Shown: piece by piece, positions 37,087-45,572 of the stretch
How the letters are laid out: each line of letters opens with the position of its first letter
Position numbering within the stretch: the first letter of the stretch is position 1
Origin: Hahellaceae bacterium
GTDB lineage: Bacteria > Pseudomonadota > Gammaproteobacteria > Pseudomonadales > Oleiphilaceae
Length of the DNA stretch: 64,000 nucleotides
NCBI GenBank assembly: GCA_016716085.1
Contig: JADJWY010000005.1
Location: 124,001-188,000 of the forward strand
Direction of reading: 5' to 3'
Program-made: the position numbers and the translations under genes
Notes under the pieces: generated by a model
Told to the model about the DNA's origin: nothing
What the model saw: only the letters and a program-made list of their open reading frames with translations
Database searches by the model: none

Positions 37087-39752
37087 ATGAAACACTCAAA
37101 TGGATCTAGCTACACGTGTATTCCACATCTGAAAACCTTATCTAAAGGTCTCGGATTAACCCTTTTCAGCAGTGCATTGCTCCTCGGCTGCTCAGGAAGT
37201 GGCGATGATCCCGGGAAGGAGTCCTCCCAAGGCGGAAACGATATTGAAGACACGACAGATCCCGGACGGAATCATCCAGTCCAGCCAACCACGGCTGTCA
37301 ATCCAAGCCGGTCCAGCACCCTTGCCTTAACCTCAGATGACCGACGATTGGTTGTCGTCAATCGTCAAAAAAACAGTGTGTCCGTATTTAAGGTCCGAAC
37401 CCCCGACGGTCATGATCTTGAAGACCTGATTACTGAGATTAGTGTTGGTCGGGATCCCCGCTATGTTGCCATCACCCCGGATGACCAATTCGCGTTTGTC
37501 ACCAACGCGATCGATGGCAGTGTTAGCGTCATCGACCTGAAACAACCAGTGCCCAATCCATCGCTGTTGGTACGGAACCCAGAGGCATTGCCATTACACC
37601 TAACGGTGAGTATGTTTATGTTGCCAACCATACTGCAGGCACCGTTTCAGTCATCTCAACCCATACGCTCAAGGTCGTCAACTCAATTAGGGTGGGTGGA
37701 AACCCTATGGCTATTGCCATCAGCAACGATGGTGACACTGAGGATCGGGACGAGTCTGTCTATGTCACACGCTTTTATTCCGAGCTGATTGATCCGGTCA
37801 ACCGACCCGACGGCTTCAATGACGCCAAGGCCGGAAAGATCCTTTATTTCAGCGTGGCAGACTCACTGGCTCACACACAAACAGTGAAAGAATACCAACT
37901 TTTGCCGCTTGCTGACGCCGGCTTCACTGCAGATCGAAGACAATACTGCCTTAACACCCGTGCAGCACTTCAGGGTATTGGTGACACTGTTTTTTTTAAC
38001 AGTGGCCCAGACAATTCTGGCAATGGTGCCGCAGCACTCGCCCATGATACCTTCTGCCCTGACACCGCCAGCACCGATGCAACTGCTGAAGGGGCGATCG
38101 CGAACAACCCGCAAGGTGCGTACACCAATAACCTTCACGGCATCACGATCAGGAATAACACCCTTTACATTCCAAATGTCGGGGCATCTCCCGAGCCGCC
38201 AGTTAAATTTAACGTTAACTTTCAGGCACTCATCAGCACAGTCAACCTAACCAGCGGCCACGATAAAACGATCAATCTGAATAGTCTGATCAAGTCGGAA
38301 GTGCAACCCACAAATGAAACCGAATCACTGGATCGGCTTTTTGGGAACGACCTCGTTGCGATTGAAGCAAGCACCAACGGCAAAGACTTCCTTCTGCTCA
38401 GTCGGGGTGGAAACTATGTCTTACGTGCGACCCTGGATAACAACGGAACGCTGGACATAGGCGCAAGCGAAGGCGCTGTGCGCTTTCAAACGGGCAACAT
38501 TCCCAGCGGCGTCGTGATGAGTCTTGATGGTAAACGTGCCTATACCAACAACGAGGTCAATACGTCAGTAACTGCGATTGACCTTGTCGACAACCAGGTA
38601 ATCAGCCGCGATATTTCTTCCAGCAAACCGCCCACACCCGGTACACAAGAGCATCGCAATCTGCTCGGAAAGCTCGCCTTTTTTACCGCTCTGGGAACCC
38701 CTGACACACTTGATCGCGATAAGGATGGCGTCTTTGATATGGAGGTTCGCGAAATTGACCCATTGTCGTTTCGGGGTAAAGCCTCTGACAACGGATGGAG
38801 CAGTTGCGCCTCCTGTCACGAAGATGGGTACAGCGATAACGTCACATGGTTCTTCCCAACCGGCCCACGTCAAACCATACCGCTTGAAGGCACGTTTGCT
38901 AACAATGACCCGGCAGACCAACGCATTCTGAACTGGAATGCTGTGCGCGGCAGCGTGACAGATTTCAACAATAACTCCCGCGGTGTGCAAGGCGGCACAG
39001 GCTTTGCCTCAAACATCGACGGAATCGATAAATCCACAACCATTTTCAATCACGGCCCAACCCAGGGCGTCAGCGATGCATTGGACGCCATGAGCGAGTG
39101 GGTAGCCAATGCGATTCGAGCGCCCATTATGCCCGACCTGGTAGACGCCAACGCCACCGCGAGTGCACGCAATACCTTTGAGGCCTACTGCTCTGCTTGT
39201 CATGGTGGAGCAAAGTGGACCAAGAGCTCAATCAACCGTTTTGACACAAATCCGACCTTTGAAACCGATCCTCTTGGTGCAAACTTCTTCGCGCAAGGTG
39301 GTGTCAAACCCATCGATCCAACCTTAAGTGTTGCTGGCCCTCAAATTCGATCGCTCACGATTGGCGGTATGGTCACCTCTTTCCTTGATGATGTCGGCAC
39401 GTTCGCTGCAGGTAACCCACTCGAACTGAGAGGTGCGGGAGCTATCGGAGGGGGAGCCATTACCGCTACAGGCGACCCTAACGAAGGGCTGGTCACGGCA
39501 AAGCAGTCCACGCAAGGTTTCGTGGCCCTCGGAGCGATTGGCTTCAATACGCCATCACTCTTAGGTGTTGCGACAAGTGCTCCCTATTTCCATGATGGCA
39601 GTGCTGCAAGCCTGTCGGAGGTTTTTGCCAGACATACATTAACTGAACAGGGTGGTGATACAATCGCCAATGTAGTCAGTGATGCTGATGCACTGAAAAA
39701 TCTCCGAAATTTTCTTCTCTCAATCGATGACCAAACACCACCTTTCAACTAA
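37087..39752 (+). pseudogene. Beta-propeller and dihaem cytochrome c lipoprotein, one-base frameshift
   Basis: The start at 37087 has GGAG six bases upstream and a lipobox LLLGC (Cys35). YVTN-type propeller repeats follow (VAITPDDQFAFVTNAIDGSVSVIDL; then in another frame IAITPNGEYVYVANHTAGTVSVI). The C-terminal part has two c-type haem motifs, CASCH (38805-38819) and CSACH (39189-39203), and ends like di-haem peroxidase/MauG relatives (TPSLLGVATSAPYFHDGS). The frame breaks at 37552-37554: after CTGAAACAACCAGTG one C is missing from a C-run; restoring it gives VPQSIAVGTEPRGIAITP and a continuous 888-residue protein. The substrate is unknown; an outer-membrane or periplasmic redox role is likely. 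Conservation on both sides suggests a recent or artefactual indel. Confidence 0.82.
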
Positions 39753-39781
39753 GACCAGTGGCCAGTGCTGAGATCTGTTTC

Positions 39782-39831
39782 CAATTACCTCGGGTCACCC
39801 CGGGGTAATTGGCTATCGCGCACGCGATAGA
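39782..39831. repeat. Tandem strong hairpins at the 3' end of the thioredoxin-fold gene
   Basis: First hairpin: CCAATTACCTCGGG (39782-39795), TCAC loop, CCCGGGGTAATTGG (39800-39813), 14 bp with a single G-T type mismatch. Second: CTATCGCG (39814-39821), CA, CGCGATAG (39824-39831), 8 bp perfect. They lie back to back between the convergent cytochrome and thioredoxin-fold genes and run into the last 15 codons of the latter. No T-run follows in either direction. They may be a bidirectional terminator, an mRNA stabiliser or a REP-like element. Confidence 0.55.
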
Positions 39832-40123
39832 GCTGCCAGAAGCGCTCAGGATCAAACACCTGCATGACGTCTGAGCCGACGACCAGCAGGGGTGTCCCCT
39901 TCCCCCCCAAACGATCAAAGTATTGTTTAGCGACGTCAGAGGTGGAGATATTGAATTCGGAATAAACCACACCATGCTGATCGAAATATTTCTTGAGCAC
40001 AGCACACGATGCGCAGTAGGTTTGTGAAAAAAGAGTGACACGCACCGGCACGGCCTCGTCAGACAGAGCAAGACCTGTCGCCGCGAATAGCATCAGCGCC
40101 GCAAGCGCACCTTGTAGTTTCAT
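39785..40123 (-). CDS. Glutaredoxin/thioredoxin-fold protein, exported
   Basis: 112 residues from ATG 40123 (MKLQGALAALMLFAATGLALS), whose first 20 residues form a signal peptide. The mature part is a glutaredoxin-like domain with redox motif YCASC and GKGTPLLVVGSDVMQVFDPERF. It is probably a periplasmic thiol-disulfide protein. The open frame extends 34 codons upstream but that part lacks a start context. Divergent from the LysE gene. The last codons fall within the strong inverted repeats at 39782-39831. Confidence 0.8.
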   Translation of the reverse strand: MKLQGALAALMLFAATGLALSDEAVPVRVTLFSQTYCASCAVLKKYFDQHGVVYSEFNISTSDVAKQYFDRLGGKGTPLLVVGSDVMQVFDPERFWQLYRVRDSQLPRGDPR

Positions 40124-40193
40124 AGTCGCCAGCCCCACTCTTTTACCCGTATAGTACACCGATTGGATACTCTTCACGGCTAAAGGTTCCCGA

Positions 40194-40853
40194 ATGCCCC
40201 AATTCTGGGTGGAATTTACAACCATCGCACTCGCTCACGGACTTGCGGTTGCCAGCCCGGGCCCCGACTTTGCAGTCGTGACCCAGCACAGTCTTCGTCA
40301 AGGACACCGCGTTGCATATCTGACGAGTGCGGGTATCGCCATAGGGATTTTAGTGCATGTCATGTATTCCCTGCTTGGCGTCGGCTGGCTGATGCAATCG
40401 ACGCCCCTTCTATTTGAGTCCATCAAACTGTTGGGGGCATGCTATCTTCTGTACCTCGGCTGGACTGGACTCAGAAGCACGCCGCGGACAGCTATCGTCC
40501 AGGCAGACAACGAATCCCACGGAGTGCCTTCTCTGCCGGGACTGAGAGCCTTTCGACAGGGCTTTCTCACAAATGTACTGAACCCCAAAGCCACCCTGTT
40601 TTTTGTTTCTCTGTTTGCCGTGGCGGTCAGCCCTGAAACACCGCTCTGGGCGCTGGCAGTTTACGGACTATGGATGAGCCTGGCGACCCTGCTCTGGTTC
40701 ATGGCGGTCGCGACCCTGTTTGGCCATCCAGGCGTCCGGCGTAAACTACTGAGTCAGTCTCACTGGATAGACCGGTGCATGGGGAGCGTCCTGATCGCAA
40801 TCGGCCTGCACATCCTGCTGGTGGATCAGACTCTGCTTCCCATCGCCTGGTAG
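40194..40853 (+). CDS. LysE/RhtB-family amino acid exporter
   Basis: 219 residues with about six membrane helices. The N-terminal SPGPDFAVVTQHSLRQGHR is the family signature, followed by LLGACYLLYLGWTGLR and FRQGFLTNVLNPKATLFFVSLF. LysE/RhtB proteins export amino acids such as homoserine, threonine or lysine; the substrate is not evident. The 3' end overlaps the convergent DAHP synthase gene by 28 nt. Confidence 0.93.
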   Translation: MPQFWVEFTTIALAHGLAVASPGPDFAVVTQHSLRQGHRVAYLTSAGIAIGILVHVMYSLLGVGWLMQSTPLLFESIKLLGACYLLYLGWTGLRSTPRTAIVQADNESHGVPSLPGLRAFRQGFLTNVLNPKATLFFVSLFAVAVSPETPLWALAVYGLWMSLATLLWFMAVATLFGHPGVRRKLLSQSHWIDRCMGSVLIAIGLHILLVDQTLLPIAW

Positions 40854-41878
40854 AGCCGCTGCAACTGCTGCTCAGTGTCCTCCCACCCCAGGCAACCATC
40901 CGTAATCGACACACCATACTCGAGAGGGCATGCCAGTGGCTGCTTGCCTTCACGCAGATAACTCTCGATCATAACACCCAAAATCCCTTGCTCCCCTCCT
41001 GCCAGCTGCAAAGCAACGTTTTCGATGACCCCACGTTGACGCCGGTAATCCTTGAGGCTGTTGTCATGACTGCAATCGATCATCACACCGGCTGGCAAGC
41101 CTTCATTTCGTAGCGCTGCGCATGCGGACTGTACCTGCTCAGGAAAATAGTTGGGGCCTTGCCGACCACCTCTCAGAACCAGATGCACATTGGGGTTGCC
41201 ATCCGTTCGCCTCACCTCGGGGCGGCCGCAATACGACAACGATGGAAAGACATGCCCAGCCCGACTGGCCTGCATTGCTTGCAGTGCCACTTCAAACTGT
41301 CCGTCCGTACCATTCTTGAATCCAACCGCAGACGGTAAACCACTGGCCATCTCCCGGTGTAACTGGCTCTCGGTTGTGCGCGCCCCAATGGCCGTCCAGG
41401 ACACCAGATCCTGTAAGTAGTCCGCAATCATCGGACTGAGTGCTTCTGTGGCCAGGGGCAGCCCCATTTCAACCAGGTCAACCATCAACTGACGGGAACG
41501 CATGAGCCCTTCCATCAGGTCATGTGAGCCATCAAGATGCGGGTCATAAACCAGCCCTTTCCAACCCAGGGTGGTGCGGGGCTTTTCCACGTAGGCCCGC
41601 ATGACAACCAGCAGGCGATCACTTAAATCCGGCACCAGCCGGGAAAGGCGTTGACCGTACTCACGCGCTCCGTCTCCATCGTGCAGGGAGCATGGGCCAA
41701 CGACAACCAGTAGTCGGCGATCACGCCCTTGAACAATCGCGTTAATCGCCTCTCGTTGGCGAATCATCTGAATAACACTTTCCGGGCGCAGCACAAAATC
41801 CTGCTGCAACTGCACCGGTGAAGGCAAAGGGGTCACTGCAGACCGCATCGAAGCGAGAGACTGGGTTAATTGTGTCAC
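40826..41878 (-). CDS. 3-deoxy-7-phosphoheptulonate synthase (class I, AroFGH type)
   Basis: First enzyme of aromatic amino acid synthesis, condensing PEP and erythrose 4-phosphate. VVVGPCSLHDGDGAREY, MRAYVEKPRTTLGWKGLVYDP, GARTTESQLHREMASG, GFKNGTDG and DCSHDNSLKDY are complete. 350 residues, class I length. Which aromatic amino acid inhibits it cannot be read with certainty. GTG start with AAGGAGAA upstream. A short frame rich in Trp, Phe and Tyr lies in its leader (41956-42042), suggesting attenuation. Several paralogues usually occur, so I give no symbol. Confidence 0.95.
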   Translation of the reverse strand: MTQLTQSLASMRSAVTPLPSPVQLQQDFVLRPESVIQMIRQREAINAIVQGRDRRLLVVVGPCSLHDGDGAREYGQRLSRLVPDLSDRLLVVMRAYVEKPRTTLGWKGLVYDPHLDGSHDLMEGLMRSRQLMVDLVEMGLPLATEALSPMIADYLQDLVSWTAIGARTTESQLHREMASGLPSAVGFKNGTDGQFEVALQAMQASRAGHVFPSLSYCGRPEVRRTDGNPNVHLVLRGGRQGPNYFPEQVQSACAALRNEGLPAGVMIDCSHDNSLKDYRRQRGVIENVALQLAGGEQGILGVMIESYLREGKQPLACPLEYGVSITDGCLGWEDTEQQLQRLYQAMGSRV

Positions 41879-41917
41879 GGTATTCTCCTTTTGGCGGCCG
41901 CCTCGGGAGATCTTGGC

Positions 41918-41943
41918 CCGGCAGCCGAAGTTATGGCTGCCGG
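41918..41943 (-). terminator. GC-rich hairpin in the DAHP synthase leader, candidate attenuator
   Basis: On the minus strand CCGGCAGCC (41943-41935) pairs with GGCTGCCGG (41926-41918) around an 8-nt loop. It lies 13 nt after the stop of the putative leader peptide and before the ribosome site of the DAHP synthase gene. There is no T-run, so termination would need Rho or the hairpin could act on translation. GCGGCTG inside the leader frame could compete for the 5' arm. Confidence 0.4.
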
Positions 41944-41955
41944 TGGTGAAGGTTC

Positions 41956-42042
41956 TTAGTCAGAATCTACGCCACGCACAGCCGCTGGTCGATAAAACCA
42001 GAATCCGCCGTGCCAAATGTGGTGCATAGATAATGTCGTCAT
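41956..42042 (-). CDS. Putative aromatic leader peptide upstream of DAHP synthase (28 codons)
   Basis: ATG at 42042 opens a 28-codon frame ending in TAA. It contains IWHGGFWFYRP, that is Trp10, Phe14, Trp15, Phe16 and Tyr17, all three end products of the pathway that DAHP synthase starts. A hairpin follows the stop. A possible promoter is TTGCTA (42078-42073), 18 nt, TATCAT (42054-42049), which would put the transcript start almost at the ATG and make the leader leaderless. No strong ribosome site is seen (only CGGGG). The frame and residues are observed; the regulatory role is inferred. Confidence 0.5.
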   Translation of the reverse strand: MTTLSMHHIWHGGFWFYRPAAVRGVDSD

Positions 42043-42083
42043 GCCCCGATGATAGCCCTGAAAACGATTAAATAGCAAGCGGC

Positions 42084-42572
42084 CTAGCCTTTGCGAGCGA
42101 GAAGCACGTCACGGGCTTCGTTAATTCGAGCCGCCAGATACGCTGATCCGCCCCGATCCGGGTGCATTTTTTGAATTAAGCGACGGTGGGCTTCGATCAC
42201 AGACTCCCGATCAGCCTGTGGAGAGACGCCAAGGATTTGGCAGGCTTCTTCCACGCCCAGATTTCCAGTAGGTGATCGCGAAGAGGTCGTGCCCTCCGGT
42301 GATTCCGCTCCCCGCTTGCGACGATCAAGGAAATCAAGTAAATGGGGCAGCAATCGGGGCAATTGCTTCACCAGGGGGAACAGGGCTGCCGCAAGTGCAA
42401 CCAGAATATGCAGTCGCCCTGTCACCACCAGCCCCACTAAAATCAGACAAAACGCCGCAATAGCCAGTCTTCCGAGTATCGCATTCTTCTGACCGGGTGA
42501 ACGGTTTATGTAGGCTTTAATGAGTACGTATAAGCCCGCCAGCACCGCGAGGCCAAAAATAATCTGAAACAC
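42084..42572 (-). CDS. J-domain (DnaJ-like) inner-membrane protein
   Basis: About 162 residues from GTG 42572, which follows AGGTGAAAAG. Two hydrophobic helices near the N-terminus ([16 protein letters not shown] and [15 protein letters not shown]), a basic linker and a C-terminal J domain with the HPD motif ([23 protein letters not shown]). This looks like the membrane-bound DnaJ-related proteins of gammaproteobacteria, which recruit DnaK to the membrane. An upstream GTG (42629) would add 19 residues. Divergent from pheA. Confidence 0.85.
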   Translation of the reverse strand: MFQIIFGLAVLAGLYVLIKAYINRSPGQKNAILGRLAIAAFCLILVGLVVTGRLHILVALAAALFPLVKQLPRLLPHLLDFLDRRKRGAESPEGTTSSRSPTGNLGVEEACQILGVSPQADRESVIEAHRRLIQKMHPDRGGSAYLAARINEARDVLLARKG

Positions 42573-42680
42573 CTTTTCACCTGTCTTAAAATACGTCCTA
42601 ATAGTGAGCCAAACGATACAGATGCCCACATTGGCATGGTATCAGCGAAGAGTTTAACAAATAGCGATAAGGGGTTGCTT

Positions 42681-43526
42681 GTGATTGTTTACCAGGGCCA
42701 TGAAGGTGCCTATTCCCATTTGGCCTGCCGTCATGTCTTTCCAGACCGGCAGGCGCGGCCTTGTCCCACGTTCCGGGCCGCCATGGAAGAGGTTGAGCAT
42801 GGGCGGGCAGAGTTAGCAATGATTCCGGTCGAAAACTCTACCGCTGGCCGGGTTGAAGAAATTTACCGCCTGATCCCCAAGATGAGCCTTCACATCGTCG
42901 CAGAGCATTTTGAGCCGGTAAACCACTGTCTGCTGGCAAAAAAAGGCACGCAGCTGTCAGACCTGAAAACCGTATTTTCGCACCCCCAGGCCCTGGCGCA
43001 ATGTGCTAACCACATACTGTCACTCAATCTGGATCCTCATGCGACCCTGGACACCGCCGGTGCGGCATTTCAGATCAGCCAGGAAACGCGTAGCGACCAC
43101 GCCGCGATTGCTTCCAGTCTGGCAGCCGAACTCTACGGGCTCGACATCATCAAAGAGCAGTTTCAGGACCTATCCGGCAATACGACACGCTTTATTATCC
43201 TGTCGCACAGCGAACAATTACCTCCCCTCGAGGTAGGTGAGGAATATCTGACCTCAATCCTGTTCAAGGTTCGAAATATTCCGGCTGCACTCTACAAGGC
43301 GCTGGGTGGCTTTGCGACCAATGGCGTCAACCTGATAAAGCTTGAAAGCTACACCCCTGGTGGCTCTCTCAGTGCAAGCCAGTTTCATGTTGATATCGAG
43401 GGACACCCCGCATCAAAAAGCCTCACCAGGGCTCTCGAAGAATTGCATTTTTTTGCCGAGGACGTCCGCATGCTGGGGACCTATCGCGCCCATAGCTTCC
43501 GTAATAGCCGTCAGTTTCAGGATTAA
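42681..43526 (+). CDS. pheA: Monofunctional prephenate dehydratase
   Basis: Converts prephenate to phenylpyruvate. GTG at 42681 with AAGGGG six bases upstream. N-terminal PDT domain (VIVYQGHEGAYSHLAC, MIPVENSTAGRVEE, DLSGNTTRFIILS with the catalytic TRF) and a C-terminal ACT domain (LFKVRNIPAALYKALGGFA, then NLIKLESYTPGG). The usual allosteric motifs GALV and ESRP appear altered (PAAL and ESYT). There is no chorismate mutase domain, unlike the P-protein of most gammaproteobacteria. The ACT sequence closely resembles alphaproteobacterial enzymes as I remember them. suhB-like follows after 8 nt. Confidence 0.93.
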   Translation: MIVYQGHEGAYSHLACRHVFPDRQARPCPTFRAAMEEVEHGRAELAMIPVENSTAGRVEEIYRLIPKMSLHIVAEHFEPVNHCLLAKKGTQLSDLKTVFSHPQALAQCANHILSLNLDPHATLDTAGAAFQISQETRSDHAAIASSLAAELYGLDIIKEQFQDLSGNTTRFIILSHSEQLPPLEVGEEYLTSILFKVRNIPAALYKALGGFATNGVNLIKLESYTPGGSLSASQFHVDIEGHPASKSLTRALEELHFFAEDVRMLGTYRAHSFRNSRQFQD

Positions 43527-43534
43527 GCAAAACC

Positions 43535-44353
43535 ATGTCACATCAACTTCACGATATTTCCAATTTTGCGATGGATCTTGCGCTGCGCGCCGGCGAACTG
43601 ATCGTACGCGAGCGTCGCGATGCACAATTTGAACAACGCTACAAATCAGGCGATGAGCTGGTGACCTCCACCGACCTTAAAGTCGATGAGCTGATCCGCA
43701 AGCAGATCACACGCAACTATCCGGATCACCAGATTCTCTCTGAAGAATCCTCGCCAAATCTGGCCGTCGACCAACTCAAGGGCCCCCTGTGGGTCGTCGA
43801 TCCAATTGATGGCACCGTCAATTATGCGTATGGGCATAATCAGGTCGCGGTTTCAATTGCGTATGTTGAAGATGGCGTCGCCCAGATTGGTATCGTTCAC
43901 GCTCCATTTCTACATGAAACCTTTCATGCCATTCGGGGAGAGACGTCCGTTCTCAATCACAAGCGAATCAAACCCACTGAAGCAACTGAACTGCCCCGCG
44001 CGTTGATTGCCACAGGCTTTCCCTATACAAAAGATGAGAGTGGCGTTCTGGCTCGCCGGGTCACGCAGGTGTTGAGTCACTGCCGGGATATCCGTCGCCT
44101 GGGCTCGGCTGCACTGGATATCTGCTTTGTCGCCTGCGGCCGACTGGATGGCTATTATGAAACCGTCAGCCCCTGGGATCTGGCTGCCGCCAAATTGATT
44201 GCCCGCGAAGCCGGAGCAAGCATCGCCTACCTTGAAGCACCGCCCGCAGAGGTGTCAGAAGATCTGTATGCCAAGGATGTCGTGATCTGTACCCCGGGCA
44301 TTGAAAGTGCACTCATACAGATTCTCAGAAACGCAACTCACAGCCCAGCTTAG
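43535..44353 (+). CDS. Inositol monophosphatase family protein
   Basis: Mg-dependent phosphatase with motif 1 WVVDPIDGTVNYAYG, the metal-binding Glu in ILSEESS, and motif 2 SPWDLAAAKLIAREAGA. 272 residues. It is probably cotranscribed with pheA (8-nt gap). The family includes SuhB, CysQ and histidinol-phosphate phosphatases; pairing with pheA does not settle which. Convergent with apaH, ending 12 nt before it. Confidence 0.9.
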   Translation: MSHQLHDISNFAMDLALRAGELIVRERRDAQFEQRYKSGDELVTSTDLKVDELIRKQITRNYPDHQILSEESSPNLAVDQLKGPLWVVDPIDGTVNYAYGHNQVAVSIAYVEDGVAQIGIVHAPFLHETFHAIRGETSVLNHKRIKPTEATELPRALIATGFPYTKDESGVLARRVTQVLSHCRDIRRLGSAALDICFVACGRLDGYYETVSPWDLAAAKLIAREAGASIAYLEAPPAEVSEDLYAKDVVICTPGIESALIQILRNATHSPA

Positions 44354-44365
44354 CGACAAACAGGC

Positions 44366-45184
44366 TCAGGTGCGGGAGGACGGCACTTCGGTCCGCGCTC
44401 CCGTATCCACGTTGACCGCCCGAAGGCTTTGCCCCCAGATGCAGCCCGTGTCAAGCGCCTGAAATTGAGAATGGCCGCTCTCCCCATCCAGTGCCGCCCA
44501 GTGTCCAAAGAAAAAGCGGGTTTTGTCACGGCGGGGAAAATTAAACCAGGGACGAAAACCCTCGAGGCCGGTATTGGCGGGACCCTTGTTTTTCATATCC
44601 AGAAGCCCTGTCGCCGAGATAAAGCGCATACGGGTCATTACATTGGTAATGACCCGTAAACGATCAAAACCATCCAGCTCAACATCCCAGCGCTCTGGCT
44701 GATTGCCATACATCACCGCCAGGTAGTCTTTGCGGCGCTCTCCCTGCAACACACGGCTGACTTCCGCACTGTAACGCCGGGCATCCCGAATACTCCATCC
44801 CGGCAAAATGCCCGCATGCACAAGCGCGGCATCGCGTCCGGCATCATAATGAAATAAGGGGCAGCTACTCAGCCAGGCCAACAAAATATCCGCATCAGGC
44901 GCTTCCAGGATCTCATGCAAGGTATCTTTCTTCTTGGCTTTGTGCCCGCCCCAGGCAATCGCCAGCAAATGCAAATCATGGTTGCCAAGCACCACGGTCG
45001 AAACGTTACGCAACTGATAGCACAAACGCAAAGTTGCGAGGGATTGAGGCCCACGATTAACCAAATCCCCTGTGAGCCACAGATGATCCAGGGAGGCATC
45101 GAAACGCGCTTTTTCCAGAAGCCGCTGAAATTCGTCGTAGCAGCCCTGCAAATCACCAATCGCTAGCAGTTTCGCATCTGCCAT
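44366..45184 (-). CDS. apaH: Symmetrical bis(5'-nucleosyl)-tetraphosphatase
   Basis: Hydrolyses Ap4A to two ADP and also decaps Np4-RNA. Metallophosphatase motifs: AIGDLQGC, LTGDLVNRGPQS, VVLGNHDLHLLA. 272 residues. Overlaps the apaG stop by one base (ATG within ATCA). Last gene of lptD-surA-pdxA-rsmA-apaG-apaH, the standard order. Confidence 0.97.
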   Translation of the reverse strand: MADAKLLAIGDLQGCYDEFQRLLEKARFDASLDHLWLTGDLVNRGPQSLATLRLCYQLRNVSTVVLGNHDLHLLAIAWGGHKAKKKDTLHEILEAPDADILLAWLSSCPLFHYDAGRDAALVHAGILPGWSIRDARRYSAEVSRVLQGERRKDYLAVMYGNQPERWDVELDGFDRLRVITNVMTRMRFISATGLLDMKNKGPANTGLEGFRPWFNFPRRDKTRFFFGHWAALDGESGHSQFQALDTGCIWGQSLRAVNVDTGARTEVPSSRT

Positions 45185-45567
45185 CAGTGAAGCGTCCCCG
45201 GAATCCGTAAGGCAAACGCGGGAATGGGGGTATCAAACAAGGTACCATCGTCGGCTCGCATCTGATAGGAACCCTCCATTCGCCCACAATCGGTTTTCAG
45301 AACACAGCCACTGGTATAATCGTAAGAGCGTCCGGGGTCGATCATCGGCTGCTGCCCCACAACACCTTCCCCTTCGACCTCTTCAACATGCTGATTTCCA
45401 TCGGTAATGATCCAATGCCGACGCAACAGTTGCACCCGCTCGGTTCCCCGATTAGAAATGGTAATATGGTAGGCAAACACGTAACGCCCGGAATCAGGCG
45501 CTGACTGACCGTCGAGATACTGAGTTCTGACGTTGACAACAACCTCGTGGCGCGGTGAAAACTTCAT
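45184..45567 (-). CDS. apaG: ApaG protein
   Basis: Small protein with an FnIII-like fold, associated with Co2+/Mg2+ homeostasis in genetic studies; biochemical role unclear. VVNVRTQYLDGQSAPDSGRYVFAYHITISNRG and LLRRHWIITDGNQHVEEVEGEGVVGQQP are the conserved segments. 127 residues. It lies between rsmA (5 nt) and apaH. Confidence 0.97.
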   Translation of the reverse strand: MKFSPRHEVVVNVRTQYLDGQSAPDSGRYVFAYHITISNRGTERVQLLRRHWIITDGNQHVEEVEGEGVVGQQPMIDPGRSYDYTSGCVLKTDCGRMEGSYQMRADDGTLFDTPIPAFALRIPGTLH

Positions 45568-45572
45568 GCGGG

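Noticed and set aside
37692..39752. The cytochrome part as a separate gene starting at ATG 37692
   Set aside because: The frame upstream of that ATG continues propeller repeats (GTEPRGIAITPNG) back to the C-run, so it is the remainder of the lipoprotein gene.
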